NCBI GenBank assembly: GCA_961205875.1
Contig: OY540819.1
Span: 4,838,501-4,902,500, forward strand
Direction of reading: 5' to 3'
DNA: 64,000 nt
Origin: Sialis fuliginosa
Taxonomy: Eukaryota; Arthropoda; Insecta; Megaloptera; Sialidae
The translations under genes were made by a program, and so were the position numbers. The notes beneath the pieces are model-generated. The model was not told the origin of the DNA. It saw nothing but the letters and a program-made list of their open reading frames with translations, and searched no databases. Of the stretch, positions 12,683 through 25,674 are shown piece after piece. Position 1 is the stretch's first letter. Every line of letters starts with the position of its first letter.

Positions 12683-14802
12683 CAATTTATATTAAAATTA
12701 AATAGTATTATATTATACTATAATATAGTCAGTCATGAGTAAATAAAATTATCATAGATATTTTCTAATTAAATGTATACTCTAATATATTTTTTTAATG
12801 ATACAACTAAGTATTAAACGTGTTGTAAAATTTGCTATATTGTATAAACAATAATAAAAACATTAAAATGATTCAAGACAAATAAAAACCACAAAAAATT
12901 CAATAAAAACCAGCATTTATGTTATCATAACATGTTTACGCTATTTTTTTAATAAATATCGTATTTATTTCCGCTTTAGTTTAAGATTGGTATTGGTCGA
13001 TTATTCGCATCACTTCTAGAAAAACCAATATGGAGTGGGAGTTCACTGATCTTCCTCCAGATCGTTCTTCTCTTGTCTCTTTTGCAGTCTTTTATCGACT
13101 TAATAAATATTTATACAAGATAAATTATACCAGATGTTGACGAAATACTTCGGAAATAATTTGTATTGTATAACTCGATGTTAGTCACTATTTTTATACT
13201 TTTTAGTTTCTATTAATAAGTTTTTTTGTGTTGATTTTTTTTTTCGTTTTTTATTCTTATAAACTTTTTTAGTTGCGCATACAGGTTGTCCAAGATAAGC
13301 GTAAAATGCATGAAGATTTCCTAAACGGTAAGAGATACAGATTCGGTTAATTAATTGATATTAAAACATGTATAATATAATAATAATTTTTGTAGTTACT
13401 GAGGAAGTCTAAAATGACGAAACGTTTAAATAAATAATGTTATAACACGTATAACTGTTTTAATGACCTAAAACCTCGAAGAAAACAAAACAAAATAAAA
13501 TCTAAAATGGTCATTTTCTTAAATTCTAAATATAATATAATATTGTGATTTTTGAAAGCTCGTTCAATATTTATTTATCAAATAATAATAATGTTATAAG
13601 ATCATTAACCTGGTGTAATTTAAAAACAATTTTTATCAATATTACGTACTTTAATATTGATATGTACAGTCGCCTGCAGAACTCGTCTGGCACCCTAAAT
13701 GCTAGAATCGTTTACAACAGATTCCAAATTTAAAGACAAACATCATCGGTTATGTTTTTCTATCAAGTTTAATATATTAAAATACTAAAATTCGGAATAT
13801 CAAATATTTATTGCCACAAAATTTACTTATACAATTTTCAACAGATTACATAATAATTTAATTGCACAAATATATATGAGTACCTATTATAAACGAAGAG
13901 TAGTTCTTTATCTAGCAAATGAATTGCTAAATATCTGTCTTTGTTTGATACATGGAGAAATGATTTAAATACTATAATAATCAAATGGGAGGAGCCTACT
14001 AAGTTTGTGATAAACGAAAATGAATACAAACTGCAAGACCATTAATGCAGGTGACTGTACCTACGAGTATAATATTTTATATATAAATTATTAAGATTTT
14101 TTAAATATTTTTCATTGGATTAAATATTGATTAAATAATGTGTATTTAGGTACTATTAATTATATTTTTAGAAAATTCAATAAAGCTTTTCAGACATCAA
14201 AACATAATTTCAAAGAAGAATATTATGTTGACATCCTAAATTATTTATCATTGAATAAATACGCATGTGCATGAATGAAAAATGTCTTTATAACGTATAA
14301 TCCATTAAATTAAAAATATTAGATTAATTATAATTTTCTGTGTGTATGTTTTTTTATATATACATAAAATTACGTTGATATTAATTAATTTTTCTTATCT
14401 GATTTTTAATTAAGAAAAAAAATCTTTGCATTAATTAAATTTTAACATAATCTACTTCTCACAATTTGATAAGACTTGCTAAAACTTTTTAAGTATTAAT
14501 GAAATACATAACGCTTGTGGAATTTTCGTAATATTTTTGTAATTACAGAAGAACTTATATATGTTATAATATGGATACTTATAAATAAATTACGTATAGA
14601 GATCTTTCGAAATTTAGATATGTGTGGCGATTCTATTTAACAGCGAAATTACTGTGTACCAATTCATAGACAATATGTAAGTGGACTTACACTATCGTCA
14701 TTTGAATATTTGTTTGTTAGAAGTCCACAAAACTAATTTTGTGGTAATTGAATTATGAAAACATGTACATCAATTATAAAGCTTAACATTAATTTAAGTT
14801 GC
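12683..14802. other. AT-rich intergenic DNA
   Basis: A single mariner-like end, TACAGGTTGTCCAAGATAAG, is at about 13281 without a visible partner. A hammerhead-like core at 13396 is listed separately. Nothing else is recognised. Confidence 0.5.
13396..13429 (+). ncRNA. hammerhead ribozyme-like core 2
   Basis: CTGAGGA (13399-13405) fits CUGANGA. Stem II is GTC (13407-13409) with GAC (13416-13418), then GAAAC and GTT to 13426, again giving self-complementary ACGU followed by H (here U). TTA before and TAA after the core give a 3-bp inner stem I. A taaataaata phrase follows, similar to the one after core 4. Likely a decayed Penelope-type repeat end. Confidence 0.5.
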
Positions 14803-15346
14803 AATAGGCATGATGCCAGTAACAAAGTATCACTGAAATTATGATTTTAAATAATGAAATAAGTTAAAAAGATTTTTTTAAATGTATCTATTTTTAAATT
14901 AAAAGCGAATTTAATATGATTTTTGTTAAAATAAAAACGCAAAATACAGTAATCCGCCATGTTTAATAAAACACCAATTAGAGTGAATGACGTCACGGCT
15001 ACGTAAACGTCATTTTTGTTTCATTAATATCTGCACTGTTTATAAATTATTTTGTGGTTTTAAATTATCAATTTGCTCAGTTTTGTGTTACCAAAAGTAA
15101 AACCAAGAAACATTAGCGATGGAACAAGGATTTATTATAGTTGACAAGGAGTGTTTACATAGGCGTGACGTCAAATTGCGCCATGACACCTGCGAGCGTT
15201 TTGGCATCAAATTCAAAATTAGTTTTAAAAGGGTCAATTTTTGTGATTAACCCTTTATTTTCTGCAGAAATAAGCATTTTTTTGGAAATAAGAGACGCGT
15301 AAGATCATCATAAAATAGTTTTTCAAAATTAGGCATCATGCCTATT
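14803..15346. mobile_element. foldback MITE with internal TGACGTCA palindromes
   Basis: AATAGGCATGATGCC at 14803-14817 has its exact reverse complement at 15332-15346. A second, inner inverted pair (about 14986-15008 and 15153-15175) includes TGACGTCA at 14988-14995 and 15166-15173. No TSD was found, so the ends are provisional. No transposase frame. Confidence 0.5.
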
Positions 15347-16181
15347 AGAATAGTGGAAGTTGTTTATTTTTTGTTAAACGATATTTTGTTCTGCTTCCTT
15401 CAATATTTGTGGACATGTAATAAACAAATATTTTGGTGACGCTATGATTATACCGGAAAAAATGTTCCTTAAAAAATTATATTTTCAGCGAAAATTTAGT
15501 TAATTTATACAAAAAATCGACTTTACAAAAATACATCTCATCATCATGAATATTAAAAATTTTACGATTACATAATTAAATATCAAAAATCATTAAAACA
15601 TTTTAAAAATAAAAAAATATTAACAGTAACTGTATATCGATCAAAAATGTACATCGAACATGTGGGTGTAACGTAATGTACGATTAGACAACAATACCAG
15701 AGATTCCTGCGTCAAAATCTGGAACAACAAATGATGTTTCAGTGCGGACAATGCAACGTAATAAATATCACCTGTCAAACGTCGTTCAATAACGGTTTAT
15801 TGTTTAGCGTGTGTTTGACTCCACGAAACGATATGCTTTTATAATTTGTAGACATTTCAATTCACTTCCTTTCAAAAATCAATAGCTTTGTATGTAATCA
15901 AAATATATGGACTGAAAAATAAAAATGTTTTCTATTTTTTTTAAATAGTTTTTTATAAGGAGGATGAATGTTATACAATTTATAACTTAATATATAATAC
16001 ATTTTTTTTAATAAAAACCGGTTATACTATTTAATAACAGTATGGGTTCTCTAGTAATTAAATAAACACTAATTTTGGGTAAAATTTTTGGAAGGCTGTA
16101 GCTCCCTCACAATTTCCGGACAAATGTGTACATTAAGTTTTTTACTTAAAATAACATCCTCGATCTACTGTAGATTTTTTT
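15347..16181. other. intergenic DNA, nothing recognised
   Basis: A slightly GC-richer stretch lies at 15655-15835, with no frame or repeat structure. Confidence 0.5.
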
Positions 16182-16539
16182 TACACTAATGTCGAATATT
16201 ATAAAAGAGCTAGCAAAATTTGCTAGCTAGCAAGCACTTTCAAATGAGGTTTCTGACCAATCTGACAGTTCTCCTTTAGTTTCATGAAATGTTTGACAAT
16301 TTTCGCGCACGCGTGGTATGTAAACACCAATGGTATTAAAACAGTGGCGATATTATGAACATTATTTTGTACGGTCAGAGTCGCCAACTGTGTTACAATA
16401 CGTTGAAGAATCACTACTCTAAATTTCATAGCTAATCCATAGATACTATCACAGAATTAATACCCCATTTGAAAGTGCTTACTAGCTAGAAAATTTGCTA
16501 GATCCTTTATAATACCGGACATAAGTGTAGAACACCCTG
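16182..16539. mobile_element. mariner-like MITE, left end imperfect
   Basis: The arms at about 16182-16250 and 16470-16523 are complementary with mismatches; they contain ctagcaaa..gctagctag and aagcactttcaaatg. The right end finishes with accctg followed by TA (16540-16541), as in many Tc1/mariner MITEs. The matching left terminus is not recognisable and may be lost. Confidence 0.5.
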
Positions 16540-17674
16540 TATAATAAATTATATGTATTATACTTTAAGTCATTAATTATCGTGTTATTTCTATTTTAAA
16601 GATTTTGTTAACTTATTTCATTTATAATTTTTTTTCAATTTTGTAATGTTCTTTAAAAATATACAATTTTTGGGTAATATGAATTTATAAGTACAAAAGC
16701 CAATTAATAGTAAGTATTATAACATTAAATTGAATTAATTTCACCTTGAATAAATACAAAGTATTCACAGAATTCTGCACCTGTTGCAAGGCATTAAACT
16801 GTTTAATTAAGTCATAAAAAACCTTCCTGTGTCACATCACATTCATTTCAGCTCCTCAGATTCAACATTGTAATTTGTTTAGAACGTTATTATATTATAC
16901 AACATTTGCGAGTAAAAGCGAACTACGTGCATGTGTTAAAGAAAATTTAATCATACACATAAGAATAATCCTGAATTTAATTAATTTTAAAACACAATTC
17001 AAAATTGATTATTGACTTCTGGATGAAACTCACGACGTTCTGGTAATCGATTTGATCAATGTTTCTTCACATATTGCAGTCGACATTTTATAATATTTTA
17101 TTAGTATTTCAAAAATATATTAATCTAGCTGTAGAATTTTGTATTGGTACATATAATATTTACAATTAAACTAGTTGTAAGAAATTCTCACTAATAAAAA
17201 ATAATGTACCAAAAATATATAAAAATCTCTTGTTAATAAATTAAAATTTATAATTCATTTTTATGAGTAAACATTTTTCTTCGCACAGAAAAGGGAAAAT
17301 AAATTATTTCCTTCATTTTCAAGGAAATGAATTATTATTTATTGTGTTTTCCTACTTTATTCTTTTAAATTTCCGTCCAGTCATTATGAAATTATTAGAC
17401 ACTCTGTTTTATACAATTTACTTTTTAATTCAAAATCAATAAAATATACAATAAATTTTAAAAGCTCGATTATATTTAAAATGGTATCCATTTGTTTCTG
17501 ATTTAGATTTAAATTTCTATCCGTCGCCTTAAGTGCAATGAAACTATTTTTATTGCTTTTACGATGAACTTATCAAATATAGGTATTACGAATATCAATT
17601 TATATTATATATTTGATTTGACAATAGTAGTTGACATGACTTTTTTTTAGAAAATATAAAAATAACACGATTTG
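16540..17674. other. AT-rich intergenic DNA, nothing recognised
   Basis: No frame, repeat ends or RNA structure found. Confidence 0.6.
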
Positions 17675-18117
17675 TTGCTTCCTCGCAATATCGAACATAC
17701 GAGAAGCTTTGTTCACCGATTTCAAAATTTTAAATTGATTTTTCCGTTTCAGGTCAAAACAAGCACTTTTCGTTCTATGTCTGTCTATGTGTCTGTCCCC
17801 TGAACTCTTGAACCACTGAACCGATATTAATGAAACTTCGTTGGTTGATTGGGTCTGACTTTTGGATTTAGATTGAAATTGTCAAAAAATTAAAAATAGA
17901 CGAAACAATAATCAGGTGCGTCTTAAGAAAAATTTCGAAATATTATTTTTCAGTAAAATTGCATAAAAATTAAATGGTTAACCAATGCCAGGCAATGAAC
18001 ATTAAATCGAATTTTATTTAAATTGTTCAATAATTTATTTAAATTATTCAATAATTAACTACCTTTGGTGAATTTAGCACGAGAAAGCACTGTGCATTTA
18101 CTTGGCAGATGTTTTTT
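17675..18117 (+). repeat. dispersed family R1 copy 1 (TTGCTTCCTCGCAATATCGA type)
   Basis: The copy starts TTGCTTCCTCGCAATATCGA and ends GGCAGATGTTTTTT. It shares the order of motifs (GAGAAGC, tttcaaaattttaaattgat, TCTG tract, gaaccgatatta, gcactgtgcattt) with copies at 53602-54402 (+) and 56799-57342 (-). It lacks about 300 bp present in the centre of the second copy. No coding frame; superfamily unknown. Confidence 0.7.
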
Positions 18118-19573
18118 CTATACCTTTTTTGAGTGAATATAAATAGCTTGCTCTCACGATGAATTAAAATTGGATATAATTTTGGTTTCTAATTTTAATA
18201 ATATAGTTCAATTTATTAATAGTTCATTGCGTTTTCTGTATACCAAGTGTATCACCTAATTCTGACAACTTATTTACTATTAAAAACCAATCCAAAATCA
18301 ACATAAAAAAGTATAGTATAAAAGAATATTAGAACAGTATTTAAATTTCGTTATTTAAAAAAAAAAATCTAGATTAGCGATCGATCGATAGATCGTGATC
18401 GACGTTCTTGAGAACCCTGATGCATACTGTCCATAAAGGTAAATAATGATTTATAAAAAGAGTGAGAGAGAGAATGCATAATCCTATTATAAAGTTTATC
18501 TTATCCGATTTGCTTAACTGTTTGGTACGTTAAGTAAAACACTTAAAAATAATATTATCAATTATAATTTTGAACAACAAAAATCATCTCGAATGTGATA
18601 AAATTTGCTGTAGGTATATTTACACACTCAGTGCTGTTTTTATAACTTATATTTGTCTTGAGTGAGTAGAAGTTATATTCATTCTCTCTGAATTTATTCA
18701 TTTTACGACCGTACTTTTCATAATTACTTTTTAAGAATGGGTTGCTCTTTTTGTATTTTTTCTGTTTGTGGAGTATAAAAATGTTTCTTTACAAAATATT
18801 TGGTCTTTTTTACTAAATTTTATACTGTGCTTTATTTTTTATGGAATTTGTATTTTATTGTTTTATTAAACAACCGCAAATATTTTATCTACTAGTTCTA
18901 TATTATAATTACATTTTATCGATTATGTACTTATAAATAATGTGAAAAATAAAAGCTTGTAAATCAAAAAAAAAAAGTTTTTATAAGTAAACTTAAAGGA
19001 AGTTAAATGATATAAACAATAATGTTTTCTGATTATTAACTGCAGACCTTAATCTACATTTATTTTTGTGTTAAACAATATATTTTTTTAAAGAATATCC
19101 ATATATTCAATGTTAAATAGTTGCACTTATAAAAAAAATAAAAGCAAAACTATTATAAGTATATTCCGATAGACGTCATGTAGATAAATGAAATTAAAAA
19201 TAGAGCAACATGTAGTTTAAAATCGAGTGCGAACCCATTGTAAATGGTCGTATACGAAATTATTAAATCATCCATATATATTATCAAGCTCAACGTCTCT
19301 CTATCCGTTTGTGCGCTTGTAACTCGAAAACCACTTATCCGATTTACGTTTTTTTTTATTCATAAATATGTTCTCTGGCCAGGTTTAAGTAAATATTTTG
19401 TTACATTAGGTAACATAAGGAATAAGCAGTGATGATATTAGTAAATCAAGTCGGAAAAAATCATAAAGACCCCCACTCCAGGGTATTTTTTCCACTGAAT
19501 CTAATGAAACTAATTACAACCCTATATACGTGACAGGGGGTGAAATATTAACTCCCGCTAGTCTTATATACGG
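18118..19573. other. AT-rich intergenic DNA, nothing recognised
   Basis: A run of GATC-rich sequence at 18378-18402 (gatcgatcgatagatcgtgatc) is the only local oddity. Confidence 0.6.
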
Positions 19574-19575
19574 TA

Positions 19576-20110
19576 CAGGCCAAAAGTTTGAATACACCTA
19601 AAGAAAAAACAATTTTTTGAGTTTATTTGATTATTTCACGAAATCAACTTACTTTATTCACATAAGTTTATTGTGTTTAACATATGTATATATATTATAG
19701 AAATCAAATCAATTTTGAACATCGAAGAAATGAAAATGTTACTTTAACCGATTTTCTTAAAAATACCCACTTTTTTATTAATGATTTCGGCGCAAATTTT
19801 TGGTATTATTTGAAAAGTGATGGTGGCTTAGTGATGGTTTGGGGCTGCTTCAGACGCATGGGACAATATACAACCACAAATATTACAAAAACTAGTTGAA
19901 ATAATTAAAGCAAAAGGTGGTCATTTTCAAGAAAATCAGTTGAAGTAACATTTCCATATCTTCGATGTTCAAAATTGATTTGATTTCTATAAAATACATT
20001 AATAATAATGAAAAAACGTCTAAACTATGTTATGTAAGTCGAATTCGTGAAATAATCAAATAAACTCAAAAAATTGTTTTTTCTTTAGGTGTATTCAAAC
20101 TTTTGGCCTG
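19576..20110 (+). mobile_element. Tc1-like snapback element, 535 bp
   Basis: TA at 19574-19575 and 20111-20112 flanks perfect 67-bp inverted ends (19576-19642 and 20044-20110) that start CAGGCCAAAAGTTTG, a typical Tc1 terminus. Weaker complementarity continues to about 19790 and back to about 19896, leaving a centre near 100 bp. That centre encodes GGLVMVWGCF (19822-19850), a Tc1 transposase hallmark. The right arm encodes the transposase C-terminus, VEIIKAKGGH..., ending at a stop. The left arm is therefore an inverted copy of the right transposase end, not the original left end. No functional transposase remains. Confidence 0.85.
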
Positions 20111-20112
20111 TA

Positions 20113-22563
20113 CTCTATGTAGTTATTAATTACTAAATTAAAACTATAGTTAATAATAATTATAACAAGCGTCTCGTTAATAAGATTTACTATCTTAATA
20201 CATAGACATTAAGTATTTGCTATAATTGAGTTAGCAACACACATGTATCAATGTTGCCGTAATATTTTTTATCACCACAGACCTCAATCAGTATTTTACG
20301 GCTTTTCTCACAAACTAGATATATAAAATGGACATAAAAATAGCATTCTATTGCCTGTATCAAGCAAGCATCTACTATATTGTTCTTCGATTAATAATTA
20401 TTTATGACGTGTTATCGTTATGGCTAGAATGCAATCATATTTTAATATATCTAATGTTTATTTTATAAATAGGATCGGATATTGTCTAACGATAGCAAAA
20501 TGTACTGTGTTAAATTGTAAATACACAAGCTATTGTATAGAAAAATAACTGTTATAAATAACGATGACTTTATTTATGTAATGGTGATTGTTATAAAAAA
20601 AAATCATTAAATTAAATTAAATTAAATAAAAAGTTCATCACTTGCACTTTTTAAGACTTCAAAATATGTCTACTGCATTGTTTGGCCAAATGTTTGGTAA
20701 CATAATGGCCTAATATAACCTATATGAAGATATTATTTTCACTTTTAATTACTATAGATTTGATACCATTTTTAATGTTTCGGTGTGCAAAAACAAACCT
20801 ACGCAAGGAGAATTTATAAAATATTAAATTATTATAAAAATGTATTATGTCAGAATCGGTATCCAGATGAATAATACAATAATTAAACAAACTACTCGTA
20901 TAATAATAATTTATAACTTGCATTAAAATAGATTCAGAATATTTAAAACACAGCACAGTTCTGTATACAACTGTACAATGCTGTACCACAGAGAAAATTT
21001 TACTAAATTTACTCTACACCGTGTATTACAGAGTGAAATTTTTGCTTTAGAATGAACCTTCGCTTGTAGTCGAAGTATTTAAAACTTGGGCTTGGTTTTA
21101 CTCCGCAACAAACGTGTTTTGTATTATTTTGCATAAATAAACGAGAGTTTGTAAAGTAGTTTTCATAAAATTGTCATAAAATAGTTTTGTAACAATAAGG
21201 AAAAGTATTTATCAGTTTAGTTCAATTAATACTGAATATCGAAACGTACAGGATTATTAGTTTAAAGTAAACCATTTGTTCGAAATTCTAGATCACTCTT
21301 ATTATCAATAGATAAGTTTGAGAGTTTACTAAGAAAAAATTTAAAAATGTTTGTTTTTTTTTGTTACTGAATTATTTATGTTACTTAATATACGTCTGGG
21401 CTAATATGAAATTAATTTGATTAAAGTATTAAATAATATCAAGGTTTCTATATATTTTTTATTTTACAATTTTAAATGATACTTAATATACGTCGGAACT
21501 AATATTTTATATTATTAATTATATTAAATATCAAATGTTCCAATATTGTTTATGTGATTTTGTTATTTTAACAATAAAGGCCCTAAAACTTCCATAATAC
21601 GAATCTGGACTTTTAAAATTATGAAATAATATCTATCTGCCTTTTTGTTTTTTATTTGATACATTTCCTAATATTATTTGGCATTGTATAGAGTGCGTAG
21701 ATATTCTATATAATTCTTAGGCAAAGTATATAATAAATTTATTTTAAATAAATATTTCATAAATGCCTGAAATTGTATAGAATTCCCAGGAAAAATACAG
21801 AGTGCCTGTATTACATACTTTGCCGGTAACATGTCTATAAAATTAATTTTCTTGAGTGACTACTTTCAAATGTGTGTATTTGAATAACAAAAATATATAA
21901 AAAAAACTATATAGGTATGTAGTATATTTTTTTTATATCTTTAAAAAAAATCTAAATTAAAATACTTTCTACAAAGGCAGTATTTCACATTGATGTATAA
22001 CTTCAAATTCTCCGCACGACGTCAACATTATTTGATTATAAAATTCCCAAAATCCATCAAGAAATTTAGAGTCCATTCCACGGCTAAATACGGTTAGAGC
22101 TATTTAATTCAAATAGGTTGAAATTTTATTTAGTCTGAAAGTAAATAAATAAATAAATGATCCCATTAACTCCCCGTTCAATTTGCGAACTTTGTTGTGG
22201 CATTATCACCACCCCCTCCCCCCATGTATTGTATACAGCGGCGACTATTGCATTAACCCATTTCTGGCCTTTGGCTGCTGAACCTTAATCCCAGTTTATG
22301 ATCAGCATAAAACCTTTACATAAAAACGTAACATTACTGTAGAGTAATTCACTTATCGGTTCTGGTCGTTGCGACACGTACCTTTGTTATATTCCTCTAT
22401 CGCCGTAGAAATTCCATTTGATTCCAGATTCCGTGTTCTGCGACCTGAAACACACAAAAGCATGAGTTATTGTTAACTGGCATTTGCATCAACTACTACT
22501 ATTCGGCCTCGTTTCAAATTGCACTGATAACAGACATAGTGGCACAACTTTCGGCCCGTTTTT
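20113..22563. other. AT-rich intergenic DNA; GC-richer from about 22190
   Basis: From 22190 to 22560 the base composition becomes more mixed, with no TIR or clear exon. It could be a conserved non-coding element. The remainder is featureless. Confidence 0.45.
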
Positions 22564-22650
22564 ATATCAACAATTCTTCCCCTTTGGAAGCAATCGAGGA
22601 TGCTGATAGGAACTCTGATAAACACGGGTCTAGGAGGAGTTCTGAACGAA
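22564..22650 (+). repeat. dispersed repeat pair S, copy 1
   Basis: The stretch with cctttggaagcaat and gaggatgctgataggaac recurs at 25350-25455. In one frame both copies read SPLEAIEDADRN, which suggests a fragment of an unrecognised coding repeat rather than two unrelated sites. Confidence 0.5.
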
Positions 22651-23420
22651 ACTTTAGTATCAATCGTATTGCTTTGTTCGATAACTCTAAAGCTTGAGAT
22701 TGCGGATATGAAAGTGAAGAAAAATAATAAAGAACGTTTTATTTTTTAAACCGTAGCAGTTAACTACAAGAATTTTAACTAACATATACCGGGTTTCACA
22801 AATATGCAAAAAAGTACATATTAATTTGTGTTTCAAGATAACCTATTTCAACTGTATATTTAGCTGAAACTGAAAACAAAATTAACATTCTTAAAAAAAA
22901 TTCTGGTGGACGGTTTGATAAATCCACACAAAAAATGTTGAATTCTTCTGGTAGATATAATAAATATATATAAGTGGTTTTTATACTGTTATTCATTACC
23001 TTATTTAGGGGGGGGGGTCGTATAAAATGTTTAGAAAGGTATGACTAAAGGAGCGCGTGTTATAAAGTATTTTAAAAACCTATGATATATATAGTTTTAT
23101 TTTTCGAATGTCTGCAATTAATTTGTTAAAAATAAATGGGTATTTCGCGAGCATTTTACAGAGTAATTTACATTCGGATAAACATTTGTATTATGATGAT
23201 ATCATAAATCATATCGCCTCAATTCTATAAAAAAATAACGCTATTGTAGGGTGGGAAATAACAGAAATGGAAAAGGAAGTATTGCAGTAAATATTTCTTT
23301 TCTGCACCAAAACCATATGTGTAATGGACATATTTTAAATTAACTATTTTAAATGGACAATTTTTCGTTTATTTACCAAACAATTGGGCATCATCGAAAT
23401 TATAAAAATTAATAGATATA
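22651..23420. other. AT-rich intergenic DNA
   Basis: A G homopolymer of about nine to ten bases is near 23010. No gene or bounded element. Confidence 0.6.
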
Positions 23421-23429
23421 GGTCATAGT

Positions 23430-23652
23430 CATAGATAATGGACTGCGCATCTGACTCGAAAACAGAGCCGTGTCAAAAGAAAGAGATAGAAAATGGTTTG
23501 GGATATACTTGTCCTTTTTTAAACAGGAATGTATATTTCATGCTTATTAGAAAAGAGATAGATATATCTCAAACCTATCGCATCTCACTGTTTTGGAGAA
23601 ATGTTATACAATTATGTTAATACAGAATGCGCGATCCATGCTCTATGTCTAT
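23430..23652. mobile_element. 223-bp MITE with 9-bp TSD (Mutator-like?)
   Basis: GGTCATAGT is duplicated at 23421-23429 and 23653-23661. The inverted ends are imperfect: CATAGATAATGGACTGCGCA on the left against CATAGAGCATGGATCGCGCA on the right strand. A 9-bp duplication is typical of Mutator-like elements, but the termini themselves are not diagnostic. The interior is non-coding. Confidence 0.5.
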
Positions 23653-23661
23653 GGTCATAGT

Positions 23662-24014
23662 TATTTTGATTTGACAAGTTATAACTTGAATTATCAATTG
23701 TTACAATTTGGACAAATCTATAGTTAACAAACTGTAGTTAACAGAGAGTTACAAAATATAAATATAACAAGATGCAAAATGCAAGCACTTAACAATATTC
23801 CATGAGAATTAATGAGCCCAGTGTATGATGTACGAGTAATATGTATACTAAAAGCTTTCAGTTTTGATTAGCTATTAATTGTATTTTAAATGGATATTAT
23901 AATTTAATAAGTTTCTGTGTTAATAATATATGTACTAATAAGTAATCCCCAATCTATATTCGTAAAGTAATAACTTTGATATAAATACATAATTTAAAAA
24001 TTCTATATAGGTAT
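23662..24014. other. AT-rich intergenic DNA, nothing recognised
   Basis: Short spacer between two MITEs with no frame or structure. Confidence 0.6.
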
Positions 24015-24016
24015 AT

Positions 24017-24535
24017 ACAGTGTGTCCCAGAATAGATGTAACATAAGATGTACTGAACAAAAAAAAATTCGAATTTCGGAATGGCATTTCGGGATCGAGT
24101 CCTGCTTGATGTAAAACTTACGTATACCAAAAATTATTTGATTTGGTCGTCTATAAGGTATTTCATAAGCAAAGTTAAAAAAAATACCAAGAATAAAACA
24201 CTTTTTTCAGAATTAAAAAAAATTATTAAGAAAAGTAGTTCAAAATGTAATTTTGGCTACGAAGAACAATTAAATACCTATTTAATTTATTGAAGTGTTA
24301 TTTTTTTGTAATGCTCTGAAATTCGGTATAAGGTTACAATATTGCATTCTAAATAAACTTTCTGAGTGGATTTTCTTATAATTTGAAAAATATAGGTAGT
24401 TTGTTTTTGGTTATGTTTACAACTTTGCTTATAAAACTCCCTGTAGAAGACCGAATGGACTGATTATTGGTATACTCGATCTCCAAATGTCATTCCGAAA
24501 TTTAAATGTTGTTACATATATCTTGGGACACACTG
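24017..24535. mobile_element. Tc1/mariner-type MITE, 519 bp
   Basis: TA at 24015-24016 and 24536-24537. The inverted ends start CAGTGTGTCCCAGAATA and CAGTGTGTCCCAAGATA, and complementarity continues for roughly 90 bp with mismatches. No transposase frame; the 70-codon frame inside is chance. CAGTGTGTCCC ends with TA TSDs are common for mariner MITEs. Confidence 0.7.
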
Positions 24536-24537
24536 TA

Positions 24538-25349
24538 CATTAAAATATCAAAAAACATTTATTATTGCATTACATTTTTGTGGATTATAAATTATATGTA
24601 GATACAAATCTAACACGCGAAAGTTTTCATATTATAATAATTACGTTAAAAATAGAGTAATAATATAGTCTACAATTTTCAAGACAAAAATATAAAAAAT
24701 TACTAAAAAAGTGAAATACATAAAACTTAAAATGATATAAATAAAAATATATAAGTACCTACTATAAGTAATCTTATAACATTAAGAATTTGGTTCATTT
24801 TTTATTTTCAACCAATATAAAATATTAATATCAGATCAATCCCTAAAATCTATAATTTGAATTCAATATATTTTAACTTCAACGTTGTAGAAAAAAAATA
24901 TTTTATATCTACTGTTCTAAATAACTTCAAACATAATATGTATCAATTGAAAGTTCATTATAAAAAGTTGGAAAGAAATATAATATTATTATAAATATAC
25001 AATAATATACATACTTATTATATAAAATATGTATTATCATATTTGTTCGTATTATTTATCAATCTTTGCTGACTCTTATCATGACAGTATTTTCTTATTT
25101 GTGTCCATTCAATCACATATAAAAAAAATTCCAAATATAAAAATTTTAAAATATTAATACAATAATATTATAAATTTTAAATAAGTAGATTTAAAAAATA
25201 AAAATGAACATTATGGTGCGATTTAAAAGAAAACCTCCAGATACTTATGTAAATACATAAAAGAAAAATACATAATGCATATACACACTCCCAATGCAAT
25301 CTTGATAACGAAATACATATCGTCAGTTATTTTTACAGAGCTATTTCTG
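24538..25349. other. very AT-rich intergenic DNA, nothing recognised
   Basis: Low-complexity A/T sequence without bounded elements. Confidence 0.6.
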
Positions 25350-25455
25350 TATCAACATTACTTTTCAAATCTCCCCTTGGAAGCAATTGAGGATGCTGAT
25401 AGGAACATTGATAAGGTGGGCTGTGTAGCTCTCTGGGTGGAATTCTGAACATAAA
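25350..25455 (+). repeat. dispersed repeat pair S, copy 2
   Basis: Counterpart of 22564-22650. It contains gaggatgctgataggaac and ends near gaattctgaac in both copies. A hAT-like terminus CAGTGGTTCTCAAA follows at about 25579, without a visible partner end. Confidence 0.5.
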
Positions 25456-25674
25456 ACAAGGCCAACTACAATAAATCTATGTTAACGTCTTTATCCAAAA
25501 TTTAACAGCGCAAGGAGAGGAAGCATGCAGTCGTATTTAACTTGGAGTAGTGGGTGTTGAGTGCACTACTGTGTACCAGTGGTTCTCAAATTATTTACAT
25601 AATACATATAAAAATAAGTATTGAGGTTTACATTTTTTTGCAAATATCATATGAAAAATTATAATCTAAAATTA

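Noticed and set aside
16210-16232. GCTAGC-rich run as a possible recombination site
   Set aside because: It is explained as part of the inverted arms of the MITE at 16182-16539.
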